Shown here one piece after another: positions 8,889-16,069 of a stretch of 64,000 nucleotides of DNA. Source of the DNA: Herbiconiux ginsengi. GTDB lineage: Bacteria; Actinomycetota; Actinomycetes; Actinomycetales; Microbacteriaceae. A program made the translations under genes and the position numbers. The stretch is from assembly GCF_900107435.1 (NCBI RefSeq), contig NZ_FNPZ01000005.1:1-64000 (forward strand), written 5' to 3'. Position 1 is the stretch's first letter. Every line of letters starts with the position of its first letter. The notes below the pieces were generated by a model, which saw only the letters and a program-made list of their open reading frames with translations, searched no databases and was not told where the DNA came from.

Positions 8889-9698
8889 ATGACTTTCATT
8901 GACTATCAGGACAAGCGCGTCGTAGTTACCGGCGCCTCGTCGGGCATCGGCGCTGCGGTTGCCACAGCGCTTGTCAAACTCGGCGCGGAAGTGCACGCAG
9001 CTGCACGACGCGAACCTGAAGCGAAGAGCGCCGAGTTCCATCCGTTGGACCTTAGCGACCCTGCATCAATCGAGGGGGCAGTGCACAGCATCGGAGGACC
9101 TGTCGACGCACTGTTCAACTGTGCCGGCGCCGTGCCCATGAGTCCGGCGCTCGACATCCTCAAAGTCAATTTTCTCGGCACGAGGCTGTTCACCGACCTG
9201 GTTGCGGCGAACATGACTGCCGGAGGCGCCATCGTCAATACCTCCTCTGACGGAGGATACGGTTGGCGACACAAGCGGACCCTGCTCCTGGACTTCGTCT
9301 CCCATGACTTCGACGACGCGCTCGAGTGGTATGTACGGAATCAGGAAGCAGCGGGACACGCGGACGCGTTCGCGAAGGAAGCACTCAACGTGTGGACGAT
9401 GCAGCAGTCCGCGGTCCTGATCCAGCGTGGCATCCGGATCAACACCGCAAGCCCTGGCGCTGTGCAAACGCCAATGCTCGAGGCGATCGAAGCCGCGTAT
9501 TCGACTGAAGCGATCGATCCTGTTCTTTACCCGAGTGGTCGTCGATCGACCGCGGAGGAGCAGGTGGGGCCCCTGCTGTTCCTCAATAGCGACAGCGCCT
9601 CCTACGTCAACGGGGCCGATCTGTCCGTGGACGGTGGGTTCTGGGCGAGCTTGTCGCTGACGGGCAGTCTCTGGAACTCCGACGGGGGCCTCAAATGA
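8889..9698 (+). CDS. SDR of the coniferyl-alcohol / 3-alpha-hydroxysteroid dehydrogenase type
   Basis: An SDR of 269 residues with VVVTGASSGIGAA at the N-terminus and FNCAG as the NAG motif. The compressed central part (PLDLSDPASI, DALFNCAG) and the C-terminal KEALNVWTM resemble coniferyl alcohol and 3-alpha-hydroxysteroid dehydrogenases. Ser119/120 and Lys163 are in place, but the Tyr position of YxxxK reads Asp159 (DAFAK). The frame is open upstream to 8694, but ATG 8889 matches where SDRs begin. Its stop overlaps the start of the MpaB-like gene, so the two were translationally coupled. A likely role is oxidation of a steroid- or phenylpropanoid-type aglycone alcohol, if active (inference). 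Confidence 0.82.
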   Translation: MTFIDYQDKRVVVTGASSGIGAAVATALVKLGAEVHAAARREPEAKSAEFHPLDLSDPASIEGAVHSIGGPVDALFNCAGAVPMSPALDILKVNFLGTRLFTDLVAANMTAGGAIVNTSSDGGYGWRHKRTLLLDFVSHDFDDALEWYVRNQEAAGHADAFAKEALNVWTMQQSAVLIQRGIRINTASPGAVQTPMLEAIEAAYSTEAIDPVLYPSGRRSTAEEQVGPLLFLNSDSASYVNGADLSVDGGFWASLSLTGSLWNSDGGLK

Positions 9699-10319
9699 GC
9701 AAGACGAGACCGCAGTGGCTCGGTAGCGGTGACCGATTCGCGCGCTTGAAGCGCATCCAGACGCTCGATCCCGAAGTCGACTACCGCGAAATCACCGAAC
9801 TGTTCTACACCGATTTCCAGTCCGTGATGGTCGTGCAAGGCGTCTCCGGCTTTCTCTTTACCTTCGCCGCTCCTCGAATGTCGCGGATCCTCAAGGCAAG
9901 CGGACAAGCTGAGCATCACACCGCTAAACGATTCGTCGACACGAGCCTCCTCACCGGAGCCGTCATGTCCCACGGCCTGGAGCCCGGGGAAGGCAGGCAC
10001 GCCGCCCGACGCGTAAACGCAATGCACAGACACTACGACATCCATCCCGACGACTTCATCGCCGTCGGGTGCGATGTTCCCATCATGTCGCTCGAACTCG
10101 CCGACAGGTTTGGATGGAGGCCGGTCACCGACACGGAACGCCGCGGCGTGTTAACCCACTACGCGAAAGAAGCCCGCGCGTTCGGCTCACACAAGCCCAT
10201 CCCTGACACGATCGAAGAGGCGCGTGCGTTCTGGGAGAACTATCTCGACACCGAACTCGCGTTCGAGCCGCAGAACAAGGAACTCGCCGACGCGCTGCTG
10301 CAATTCATGCCGACACTAG
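9695..10319 (+). pseudogene. MpaB/DUF2236-family oxygenase-like protein, truncated by an IS
   Basis: About 208 codons of a DUF2236 protein (relatives include the rubber oxygenase Lcp and fungal MpaB, histidine-ligated heme enzymes). Visible segments are GVSGFLFTFAAPRMSR, HRHYDIHPDDFIA and RRGVLTHYAKEARAFG. The frame enters the IS5-family element at CTAG 10316-10319 and stops at 10333 inside it. Without the element and one CTAG, the frame would continue from 11297 through ERWMVKPFGYAC to a TGA at 11368-11370. I cannot tell whether those 24 codons are native. It overlaps the SDR stop (ATGAG). Confidence 0.72.
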
Positions 10320-10420
10320 GGCGTGTCTCCTAATAGGTGTTGCCAGGTGAGGATGGCGCGGAGGGTGACGCCAGCGCGGTATGTGATGGCGAGTTTGTCG
10401 TACCTGGTGGCGATGCCTCG

Positions 10421-10918
10421 TCATTGTTTGGCGAGCGCGAAGAATCGCTCGACGACGTTGCGGCCCTTGTAGGCGTCGGCGTCGAGCCCGGGCGGTCTGC
10501 CGCCCTTGCTGCCGCGCCGTTTCCGCGCAGCCGCCTGGTCGCGCTTGTCGGGAATGACGGTCTTGATCCCGCGGCGGCGCAGCTCGGTGCGGATCACCCC
10601 GGTCGCGTACGCCCGGTCCGCGATCACCGCATCCGGCCGGGTGCGCGCACGGCCCTTCCCGTGCCGGGGGACGTGGATCTGGGCGAGTACCTCGGCGAGC
10701 ATCGCGCCGTCGTTGCGCTGCCCGCCGGTGACGATCATCGCCAACGGCCTGCCGCGCCCGTCGACGGCCTGATGGATCTTCGTGGTCAGACCGCCGCGGG
10801 AGCGGCCGATGCCGTGGCCCGCCGGTTCAATCTCGTGCCAGGGCAGATTCTTGTGATTCGATCCCGCCCCCTGTGTCCTGCTCGGGCCGGGTGGTGTTCG
10901 TCGCATGCTGATGCGCAC
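10421..10918 (-). CDS. IS5-family transposase, downstream frame (orfB), prematurely stopped
   Basis: This carries the second Asp (VIADRAYATGV) and the Glu (NVVERFFALAKQ) of the DDE triad. The frame ends in TGA at 10421-10423, directly after AKQ, where relatives have a Trp (KQWRGIATRYDK). The same frame continues as RGIATRYDKLA to the end of the element. A TGG-to-TGA change has therefore removed the last 34 or so residues from this copy. Confidence 0.88.
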   Translation of the reverse strand: MRISMRRTPPGPSRTQGAGSNHKNLPWHEIEPAGHGIGRSRGGLTTKIHQAVDGRGRPLAMIVTGGQRNDGAMLAEVLAQIHVPRHGKGRARTRPDAVIADRAYATGVIRTELRRRGIKTVIPDKRDQAAARKRRGSKGGRPPGLDADAYKGRNVVERFFALAKQ

Positions 10919-11246
10919 GCGCGATCGTCGCGTCCACCGACACTGCCCAGTCGATCTTTCCCGCCGCGTCCGCCTCCGCGAGAATCCGCGTCAGCACACG
11001 GTCCCAGGTGCCATCCCCGGCATAGCGGCGGTGCCGCTTCCACACCGTCTGCCACGGACCGAACTCGTCACCAGGCAGGTCACGCCACGGGATCCCCGTC
11101 CGGAACCGATACGCGATGCCCTCCACCACGCGACGGTTGTCACCGAACGGGTGACCACGCCGACCAGAATTCGACGGCAGCAGCGGCTCAATCCGCTCCC
11201 ACTGCTCGTCCGTGAACACCCGATACCGCGAACCCGTCGACCTCAC
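10827..11246 (-). CDS. IS5-family transposase, upstream frame (orfA)
   Basis: A 139-residue N-terminal transposase half: DUF4096-type start (RVFTDEQWERIEPLLP), then WRDLPGDEFGPWQTVWKRH and the first catalytic Asp in SVDATIARAHQHA. The frame overlaps orfB by 92 bp. A one-base shift within the overlap (around DTGGGIESQ / GAGSNHKNL) would give the fused DDE transposase, the arrangement usual in this group. Confidence 0.9.
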   Translation of the reverse strand: MRSTGSRYRVFTDEQWERIEPLLPSNSGRRGHPFGDNRRVVEGIAYRFRTGIPWRDLPGDEFGPWQTVWKRHRRYAGDGTWDRVLTRILAEADAAGKIDWAVSVDATIARAHQHATNTTRPEQDTGGGIESQESALARD

Positions 11247-11344
11247 CCGACCAGACTGCCGCGAGCTTCACCGAACATATGGGAGACACGCCCTAGTTGG
11301 CTCAGCCCGGATGCGATTTGAGGTGAGTTCCGAGCGTTGGATGG

Positions 11345-11644
11345 TCAAACCGTTTGGGTACGCCTGTTGACTAAGGCATCGACCGGGTCCTCTTTGGAGC
11401 CAGATGCGTTGGCTTTCGGGGCGCTCTTCCCGAGCGCCCTCATCGCTGACGGCGAAGGACGCTTGCGCAGACGGGAGGGCGAGCCAATCCCGTAGCCTTT
11501 GGGAATGCGTTGATCGAAAATCTCTTTCCGGAGCTCGTCCACCCGGTACTGGGCGGCTTGTGGGTCGCCGCTTGCACTGGCCGCAATTTCTTGCAAAGTC
11601 GCGGCGTACGAATCAGTCGGATTCGCCGACCGTTGCCAGCGCAC
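11345..11644 (-). other. Unassigned 99-codon open frame, possible gene fragment
   Basis: An open frame of 99 codons with plausible amino-acid composition in its first half (DSYAATLQEIAASASG, YRVDELRKEIFDQRIPKG). I recognise no family. It lies between the IS5 element and a TetR scrap, in a stretch otherwise made of gene pieces, so it is more likely a fragment than a working gene. Confidence 0.2.
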
Positions 11645-11649
11645 GCGGT

Positions 11650-11733
11650 GACGACTTCAAAGAACTCAAGAATGATTTCCGCCATACTGATGCTCGGGTC
11701 GTACAACCAGCGTACCTGCAGCCATCTGCTTGG
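11650..11733 (-). pseudogene. 3' remnant of an LLHHF-type TetR regulator
   Basis: SRWLQVRWLYDPSISMAEII and LEFFEVV align with the C-terminus of the TetR at 48474-49082 (LQIRWLYDPSIDMAELIGDF). The DNA-binding part is absent, and upstream sequence switches to an EamA permease scrap on the other strand. This is a third copy of the cluster regulator, reduced to its last helix. Confidence 0.75.
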
Positions 11734-11736
11734 AGT

Positions 11737-11905
11737 TCCGAGAGTCTGTCGGCCGTGGTGACGGGCATCCTGACCGCCGCCATCCCGGCGCTCGGCTACC
11801 TCTTCGCCCTGCTGCTCGGCGAACCGTTCGTGCTCGTCACCGCCCTGGGCGGGGTGATCGCCCTCGTCGGCGTCGCCGTGGCCTCGACGGCCCGTGATGC
11901 GTCTA
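11737..11905 (+). pseudogene. 3' remnant of an EamA/DMT-family permease
   Basis: The frame reads SAVVTGILTAAIPALGYLFA, then LLLGEPFVLVTALGG, then VIALVGVAVAS. These are the last two transmembrane segments of a drug/metabolite transporter, with the LGEP motif between them. There is no start and no upstream helices, and it begins abruptly at the TetR scrap. It is more GC-rich than the neighbouring glycosidase DNA. Confidence 0.65.
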
Positions 11906-12357
11906 GGCGCCGAGAACCTGCAGCGACCGTCGCGCGGCGCGGGCCTCGACGCGGCCCTTCAGCGCCTGGTTGAACGCGACGTAGCCGCCCTCGTTGTGGT
12001 TCTTCACGAACAGGCCCTCGAAGGGCTTGGTGAGCGCACCGGAGAAGGTCTCGGTATTGGTCAGCCGCGTCATCCCGTCGCTCATCGGCTCGAGGGTGAA
12101 GGTGTGCCCACCGAGGAAGAGGCCGGCGGTGAGGATGCTCGCCGACCACTGCAGCTCGCGGTGCTCGGTGACCGCGGTGACCGTCGAGGAGAACCAGAAC
12201 CCGGGCATACGCATCTTCAGTCGGGCGCCGACTCGGGGGTGCCGTCGACGCGGGAGAAGTTGCTCCACTCGCCGTAGGCGGGGAAGTCGGAGAGAACCTC
12301 CCAGACCTCGTCGGGGGTGGCGGCGATGTCGATCGTGGTGGTGAAGACGATGCTCAC
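11903..12357 (-). pseudogene. SRPBCC-family (START/polyketide-cyclase fold) protein, frameshifted
   Basis: A GTG start at 12357 gives VSIVFTTTIDIAATPDEVW, then DFPAYGEWSNFSRVDGTPE, the standard SRPBCC opening. The frame then stops. The correct continuation (VGARLKMRMPGFWFSSTVTA) is one frame over and runs to TAG at 11903. A single missing base near 12233 explains this. Intact length would be about 150 residues, a small hydrophobic-ligand-binding protein. It is divergent from the TetR at 12516 across a large inverted repeat. Confidence 0.78.
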
Positions 12358-12421
12358 GGTCGTGATCCGTTCGTTCGGTGCTGCGGCGAGTGGGTGTTAA
12401 GCTAGCTTTCATCGCCTACAC

Positions 12422-12465
12422 GCTAATGTCAATAGCTTCGGCCCAGAGAAGCTATTGACATTAGC
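12422..12465. promoter_or_regulatory. 18-bp perfect inverted repeat carrying two divergent -35 boxes
   Basis: Arms 12422-12439 (gctaatgtcaatagcttc) and 12448-12465 are perfect reverse complements around an 8-bp spacer. Each arm contains TTGACA facing outward (12455-12460 on +, the mirror copy on -). Each also contains the near-palindrome CTAnTGnCAnTAG, which suits a TetR dimer. It sits between the SRPBCC gene and the TetR at 12516, so it is probably the shared promoter-operator. Confidence 0.7.
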
Positions 12466-12515
12466 CAAATGGGGCGGCACGCTTAGCCACATGACTACTG
12501 ACGACTGCAGACCCC

Positions 12516-13151
12516 GTGCCTAGGGCCGGGCTGAACCGCAACCGGGTCGCCGAAGAAGCGGCCGTGATGTCCGACGAGGTGGGCCTCAGCCGACTCACGC
12601 TGGCGACTCTGGCCGAGCGACTCGGAGTGCGTCAGCCCTCCCTCTACAAGCACATCGACTCGATGGCCGGACTGCACCGCGACATCGCCGTGCACGCGAA
12701 ACGTGCTCTCGGCGAGGTGCTCGCCCGCGCATCCGTCGGTCGCTCGGGGCCCGACGCGATCGCGGCCATGTCGCACGCCTACCGCGACTGGGCGGTGACG
12801 CATCCGGCCCGCTACGCGGCCTCGAATCTGATGCCCGCGCCCGGCGACGTCGAAGACGAAGCGGTGTCGGTCGCGGCCATCCAAGTGATCGCCGACGTTC
12901 TGACGGCCTACCGGCTCGAGGGCGACGACGCGGTCGACGCCATCCGGGCGTTCCGCTCGACCCTGCACGGCTTCGTCTCGTACGAGACCGCCGGCGCCTT
13001 CCGCTGGAGCGCCGACGTCGACGTCGACCGCAGCTTCGACCGACTCGTCCGTGGATTCATCGCCGCGCTCGACAGCTGGGCGGAGACCTCCGGCCACACC
13101 CTGACCACCCACCTCACCACCATCGGAGAAGACCATGACGATCGCACCTGA
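12516..13151 (+). CDS. TetR-family regulator with a WHG-type C-terminal domain
   Basis: 211 residues from a GTG start. The ATG at 12491 is out of frame and closes quickly. The HTH is LTLATLAERLGVRQPSLYKH. The C-terminal part (ALVSYETAGAFRW-like segment, FRSTLHGFVSYETAGAF) is the WHG subgroup of TetR proteins. It is preceded by the 18-bp inverted repeat and overlaps the SnoaL-like gene by 17 bp, so the two form an operon. It is GC-rich compared with clusters A and B. It probably represses itself and the divergent SRPBCC gene. Confidence 0.88.
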   Translation: MPRAGLNRNRVAEEAAVMSDEVGLSRLTLATLAERLGVRQPSLYKHIDSMAGLHRDIAVHAKRALGEVLARASVGRSGPDAIAAMSHAYRDWAVTHPARYAASNLMPAPGDVEDEAVSVAAIQVIADVLTAYRLEGDDAVDAIRAFRSTLHGFVSYETAGAFRWSADVDVDRSFDRLVRGFIAALDSWAETSGHTLTTHLTTIGEDHDDRT

Positions 13152-13596
13152 CCCCGCTACCGGCCCCGACCGCGACGCCGCCACCCGGCTCGTCACGAAC
13201 TGGGTCGCCCTGTGGAACGGCGACTACGCCCTCGCCGACGAGATCATCTCACCCGACAACCGCGTGCACGCCGCGATGTTCGACGGCGGCGACGGCAGCG
13301 CCGTGGCCGGGGTCTCGGGCATGAAGGATCTCGTCGGCCAGATGAGATCGCTGATGTCCGACCTCGACTTCTCGGTCGAGGTCGGCCCGGTCGTCGACGG
13401 CGACCACGTCGTGATTCGCTGGGTCGCCACCGGACACTACGGCGGCGGCATCCCCGGTGCCGGTGCGCCGGTGGGCACCGAGGTGAGCTTCCATGGCACC
13501 GACATCCTGCGCGTCGAGAACACGCGGGTCGTCGAGTACTGGCTCAACGCCGACACCCTCGACCTGATGACGCAGCTGCAGGTCGGGGCAGGTTGA
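13135..13596 (+). CDS. SnoaL-like / ester-cyclase-fold protein
   Basis: 153 residues with the NTF2-like fold: VTNWVALWNGDYALADEII, IRWVATGHYGGGIPGAGAP, VSFHGTDILRVENTRVVEYW. SnoaL-like proteins are small cyclases, isomerases or hydratases of hydrophobic metabolites, and many have no known substrate. ATG 13135 lies inside the end of the TetR gene. Together with the SRPBCC gene across the divergent promoter it forms a small regulated unit. Confidence 0.85.
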   Translation: MTIAPDPATGPDRDAATRLVTNWVALWNGDYALADEIISPDNRVHAAMFDGGDGSAVAGVSGMKDLVGQMRSLMSDLDFSVEVGPVVDGDHVVIRWVATGHYGGGIPGAGAPVGTEVSFHGTDILRVENTRVVEYWLNADTLDLMTQLQVGAG

Positions 13597-13614
13597 CCGG
13601 CGGGCGGGCTACAG

Positions 13615-13737
13615 CTAGCGGCGGGAGGCCGCCGCGACGGCCTCGTTGTGCACGCGGGTGGGGTACGACTTCGAGATGACGGCGGCGAGGCCGACGGCGG
13701 CGAAGGGGATGACCCAGTAGCAGATGATCGAGAGCGG
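13615..13737 (-). pseudogene. C-terminal fragment of an unidentified membrane protein
   Basis: The minus frame reads SIICYWVIPFAAVGLAAVIS, then KSYPTRVHNEAVAAASRR, then a TAG at 13615-13617: one transmembrane helix and a basic tail. There is no upstream coding continuation past about 13737. I cannot name the family. Confidence 0.4.
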
Positions 13738-14086
13738 GCAACGCCGTCTTGGTGCCTGGCTTTGCTAAGCAAGCCTGACGACGGCAGGAAAGCTCATCCC
13801 CCTTACCCGGCTGCGAGTTTAATCAGCGAGGCAGCACTTAGTGCGGAGGTTACCAAGGACCGAACGCGGAGTTTGGAGGTCTTGGCCGTCTCCAGTGGGG
13901 ACGTTGTCAGCCAAGAGATCTGGTCGGAAGGGGCCCGATCGTCATGCTGACTGGTACCTAACCGTCGCCACACGCGACAACCGGACCCCGGTACTTGCGG
14001 CCATCCAGGCAGTCACTTCGGACTGGGCGAGAGTTCGAACCCGCCCGCTCCGTTGGGCACTCTGCCAATCTGCCTTGGTAGCTCGC
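13738..14086. other. Intergenic region with no recognisable gene
   Basis: About 350 bp without a convincing gene on either strand. It contains a nested imperfect hairpin at about 13743-13787 (GCCGTC...GACGGC enclosing GGCTTTGCT/AGCAAGCC), which could be a terminator or an old element end. The open frames here show no domain and no conserved motif. Confidence 0.5.
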
Positions 14087-15010
14087 CTAACGGCGGATGC
14101 CTACCTTTTCGCGCACCCATTCTGCGATCTGTTTGATCGCACGGTCGGCCTCGGGTACTCGTCCGGCGCCGACCACGTACGAGTGCTGCAGCCCGGCGAC
14201 CGGTAGCTCGCTGACATCCACGCCAGCACTCCGCAGTCGGTCGGCGAAGATCTGGTCTTCGCCGGCCAGGACCTCGTATGTGCCCCACGACACGAGGATC
14301 GGCGGCAGACCGCCGAGGTCGCTGTGGATCAGATTGATCCGCACGTCGTCGGACGCAACGTCGGTTCCGCCGATCCATGCCTCGCGGAAGAACTCGAGGA
14401 GTTCTTTGCTGAGCAGGAGGTCCTTCTCGGCATTCGTGCGCATGGTTTCGTTGTTGATCGACAGATCGGCCCACGGCGAGATCGAGACGACCGCGAGCGG
14501 AGTCGGCTTGCCCGCGTCGCGCAGCCGGATGGCGAGAGCCGCCGCGAGATAGCCGCCGACCGAGTGGCCGATCGTGACGATGCAATCAGGCGCATACCCC
14601 TGATCGACCAACCACGTGACCGCCGACTCAAAGTCATCGATCTGCGCCGGATACTTGTTCTCTGGCGCGAGCCGGAAGTCGACCACGAGAGAAGGGATCC
14701 CGATCGCGGCAGCAATGTGCCCGGCCGTCTTGCGATCCATCGCTGCCGAACCGACCACGGTTCCGCCATTGTGTCCGTGCAGCAGCACGAACCGAGTATC
14801 AGCGCCGATCGGTTCGCACCAGATCGCGGGAACGCCACCGGCATCAATGTCGCGATAGGTCACGTTCTCGGGTTCGGTCGCCATGCGGTGGTTCGCCTCG
14901 ACGAGCGCTCGGTTGACCTCGAGCTCGGTCGGCGGAACGCGGTATCGCAGGAACCACTCGGCGAACGCAGTCGCCTCGGCGCTCAGGTTGACCTCGGTGG
15001 TTTCGGACAT
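14087..15010 (-). CDS. HSL-family alpha/beta hydrolase (lactone-hydrolase-like)
   Basis: 307 residues of the hormone-sensitive-lipase branch (alpha/beta hydrolase fold-3). The oxyanion segment is LLHGHNGGTVVGS and the nucleophile Ser150 sits in TIGHSVGGYLA. DFRLAPENKYPAQIDD is the subfamily block, and the catalytic His is in GLQHSY. Monoterpene epsilon-lactone hydrolases belong to this branch, so opening of a lactone or ester of a terpenoid is plausible (inference). It is a close paralogue of 23790-24704. It is the last gene of the MFS-GMC-MDR operon, 84 bp after the MDR gene. Confidence 0.88.
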   Translation of the reverse strand: MSETTEVNLSAEATAFAEWFLRYRVPPTELEVNRALVEANHRMATEPENVTYRDIDAGGVPAIWCEPIGADTRFVLLHGHNGGTVVGSAAMDRKTAGHIAAAIGIPSLVVDFRLAPENKYPAQIDDFESAVTWLVDQGYAPDCIVTIGHSVGGYLAAALAIRLRDAGKPTPLAVVSISPWADLSINNETMRTNAEKDLLLSKELLEFFREAWIGGTDVASDDVRINLIHSDLGGLPPILVSWGTYEVLAGEDQIFADRLRSAGVDVSELPVAGLQHSYVVGAGRVPEADRAIKQIAEWVREKVGIRR

Positions 15011-15094
15011 CGCTTCTCCTTATTATCGATCGGGAAGGTGCAGGGCAGGTCTTCTTCAACTCGAAAGGCCTAGACGCCTTGGATACTCACTGAC

Positions 15095-16069
15095 TCAGAC
15101 GACGTTCACGACGGTGCGACCCCGCACTGCGCCGTGCAAGATGGCGCCGCCGTGGCCGATGACCTCCTCGAGCCCGATGGTTGTGGTCAGCCGGTCGAGA
15201 ACATCGAGATCGAGCTCGTCTGCTAGCACGGTCCAGGCCCGTCGGCGGAGCTCGAGCGACGCATCCACGGAGTTGGCACCGACCAGGGTCACAGCACGCA
15301 GGATGAAAGGAAGGACGGATGTCGGCAGGTCGATGCCTTGGGCCATGCCGTTGGCGACGACGACACCCTCGTAGCGTGACTGGGCGAGCACGTTAGCGAG
15401 CGTGTGCGATCCGATCGAGTCGATCGCTCCGCTCCACCGTTCGGGCTGTACCGGGGGGCCTCCCGGCGCCGCCAGATCGGTTCGGTCGATGACGTCGTGC
15501 GCACCCAGCGAGCGGAGGAACTCGCCTTGGTCGACGGCGCGACCGCTCGAGGCTACTACAGCATAGCCGCGGCGAGCCAGAAGACTGATGGCGATCGACC
15601 CGACTCCGCCCGCAGCGCCCGTGACCAGGATCTCTCCGTCACCTGGCTCCACTCCCTCGCGTTCCAATGCGAGCACGGCGATCGCCGCAGTAAATCCCGC
15701 GGTACCGATGGCTGCAGCTTGCGACAGTGAGATTGCCTCTGGAACGTAGATCAGGAATTCTGACGACACCCGCGCTCGTTGGGCGTACCCTCCGTTGCGC
15801 AGCTCCCCGAGACCCGAGCCGTTCAGCGTCACCCGGTCCCCTGGTGAGAATCTCGGAGAGGATGATTCGGCCACGACTCCGGTAACGTCGATGCCGAGAA
15901 TCAGCGGCCACCTCCGCACGATCCCCCTGCCTGTTAGCGCCATTCCGTCCTTGTAGTTCAGGCTGGAGTGGGTAACGTCGATGAGCACGTCTCCCCCACC
16001 GAGATCGTGCTCATCCACTTGCGTCAGTTCGGCCGGAAGATTCTTGTTCCGAGAGATGATCGCGCGCAT
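15095..16069 (-). CDS. MDR oxidoreductase of the YhdH/AcuI (acryloyl-CoA reductase) type
   Basis: 324 residues, a zinc-free medium-chain reductase. The opening has HSSLNYKDGMALTGRG and GIDVTGVV, hallmarks of the YhdH/YhfP/AcuI group, and VTGAAGGVGSIAISLLARRG is the NADPH-binding loop. Members reduce acryloyl-CoA or other alpha,beta-unsaturated thioesters and ketones. Its ATG shares one base with the stop of the GMC gene (TGATG), so translation is coupled. It could reduce an enone made by the upstream GMC oxidase (inference). Confidence 0.87.
   Translation of the reverse strand: MRAIISRNKNLPAELTQVDEHDLGGGDVLIDVTHSSLNYKDGMALTGRGIVRRWPLILGIDVTGVVAESSSPRFSPGDRVTLNGSGLGELRNGGYAQRARVSSEFLIYVPEAISLSQAAAIGTAGFTAAIAVLALEREGVEPGDGEILVTGAAGGVGSIAISLLARRGYAVVASSGRAVDQGEFLRSLGAHDVIDRTDLAAPGGPPVQPERWSGAIDSIGSHTLANVLAQSRYEGVVVANGMAQGIDLPTSVLPFILRAVTLVGANSVDASLELRRRAWTVLADELDLDVLDRLTTTIGLEEVIGHGGAILHGAVRGRTVVNVV

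Larger units (their letters stand above)
10320..11292 (-). mobile_element. Complete IS5-family insertion sequence (IS427-like), 973 bp
   Basis: The terminal inverted repeats are ggcgtgtctcctaata at 10320 and its counterpart ending gggagacacgcc at 11292 (11 matching bases, then divergence). CTAG flanks both sides (10316-10319 and 11293-11296), the target duplication typical of this group. It encodes a transposase in two overlapping frames on the minus strand. The copy at 1-91 faces the opposite way, so cluster A is bracketed by inverted copies of one element. Confidence 0.93.

Noticed and set aside
11404-11973. 189-codon frame as one gene
   Set aside because: Only its second half is coding-like (EamA scrap); the first half runs antisense through the TetR scrap and an unassigned frame.
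14025-14052. tRNA-like 3' end (gagagttcgaacccgcccgctccg) as an integration site
   Set aside because: It contains a TTCGAA loop and a CTCCG tail, but the flanks do not form a T-stem and no upstream tRNA arms or integrase gene exist.
15404-15730. Plus-strand frame opposite the MDR gene
   Set aside because: Antisense shadow of a well-supported gene.
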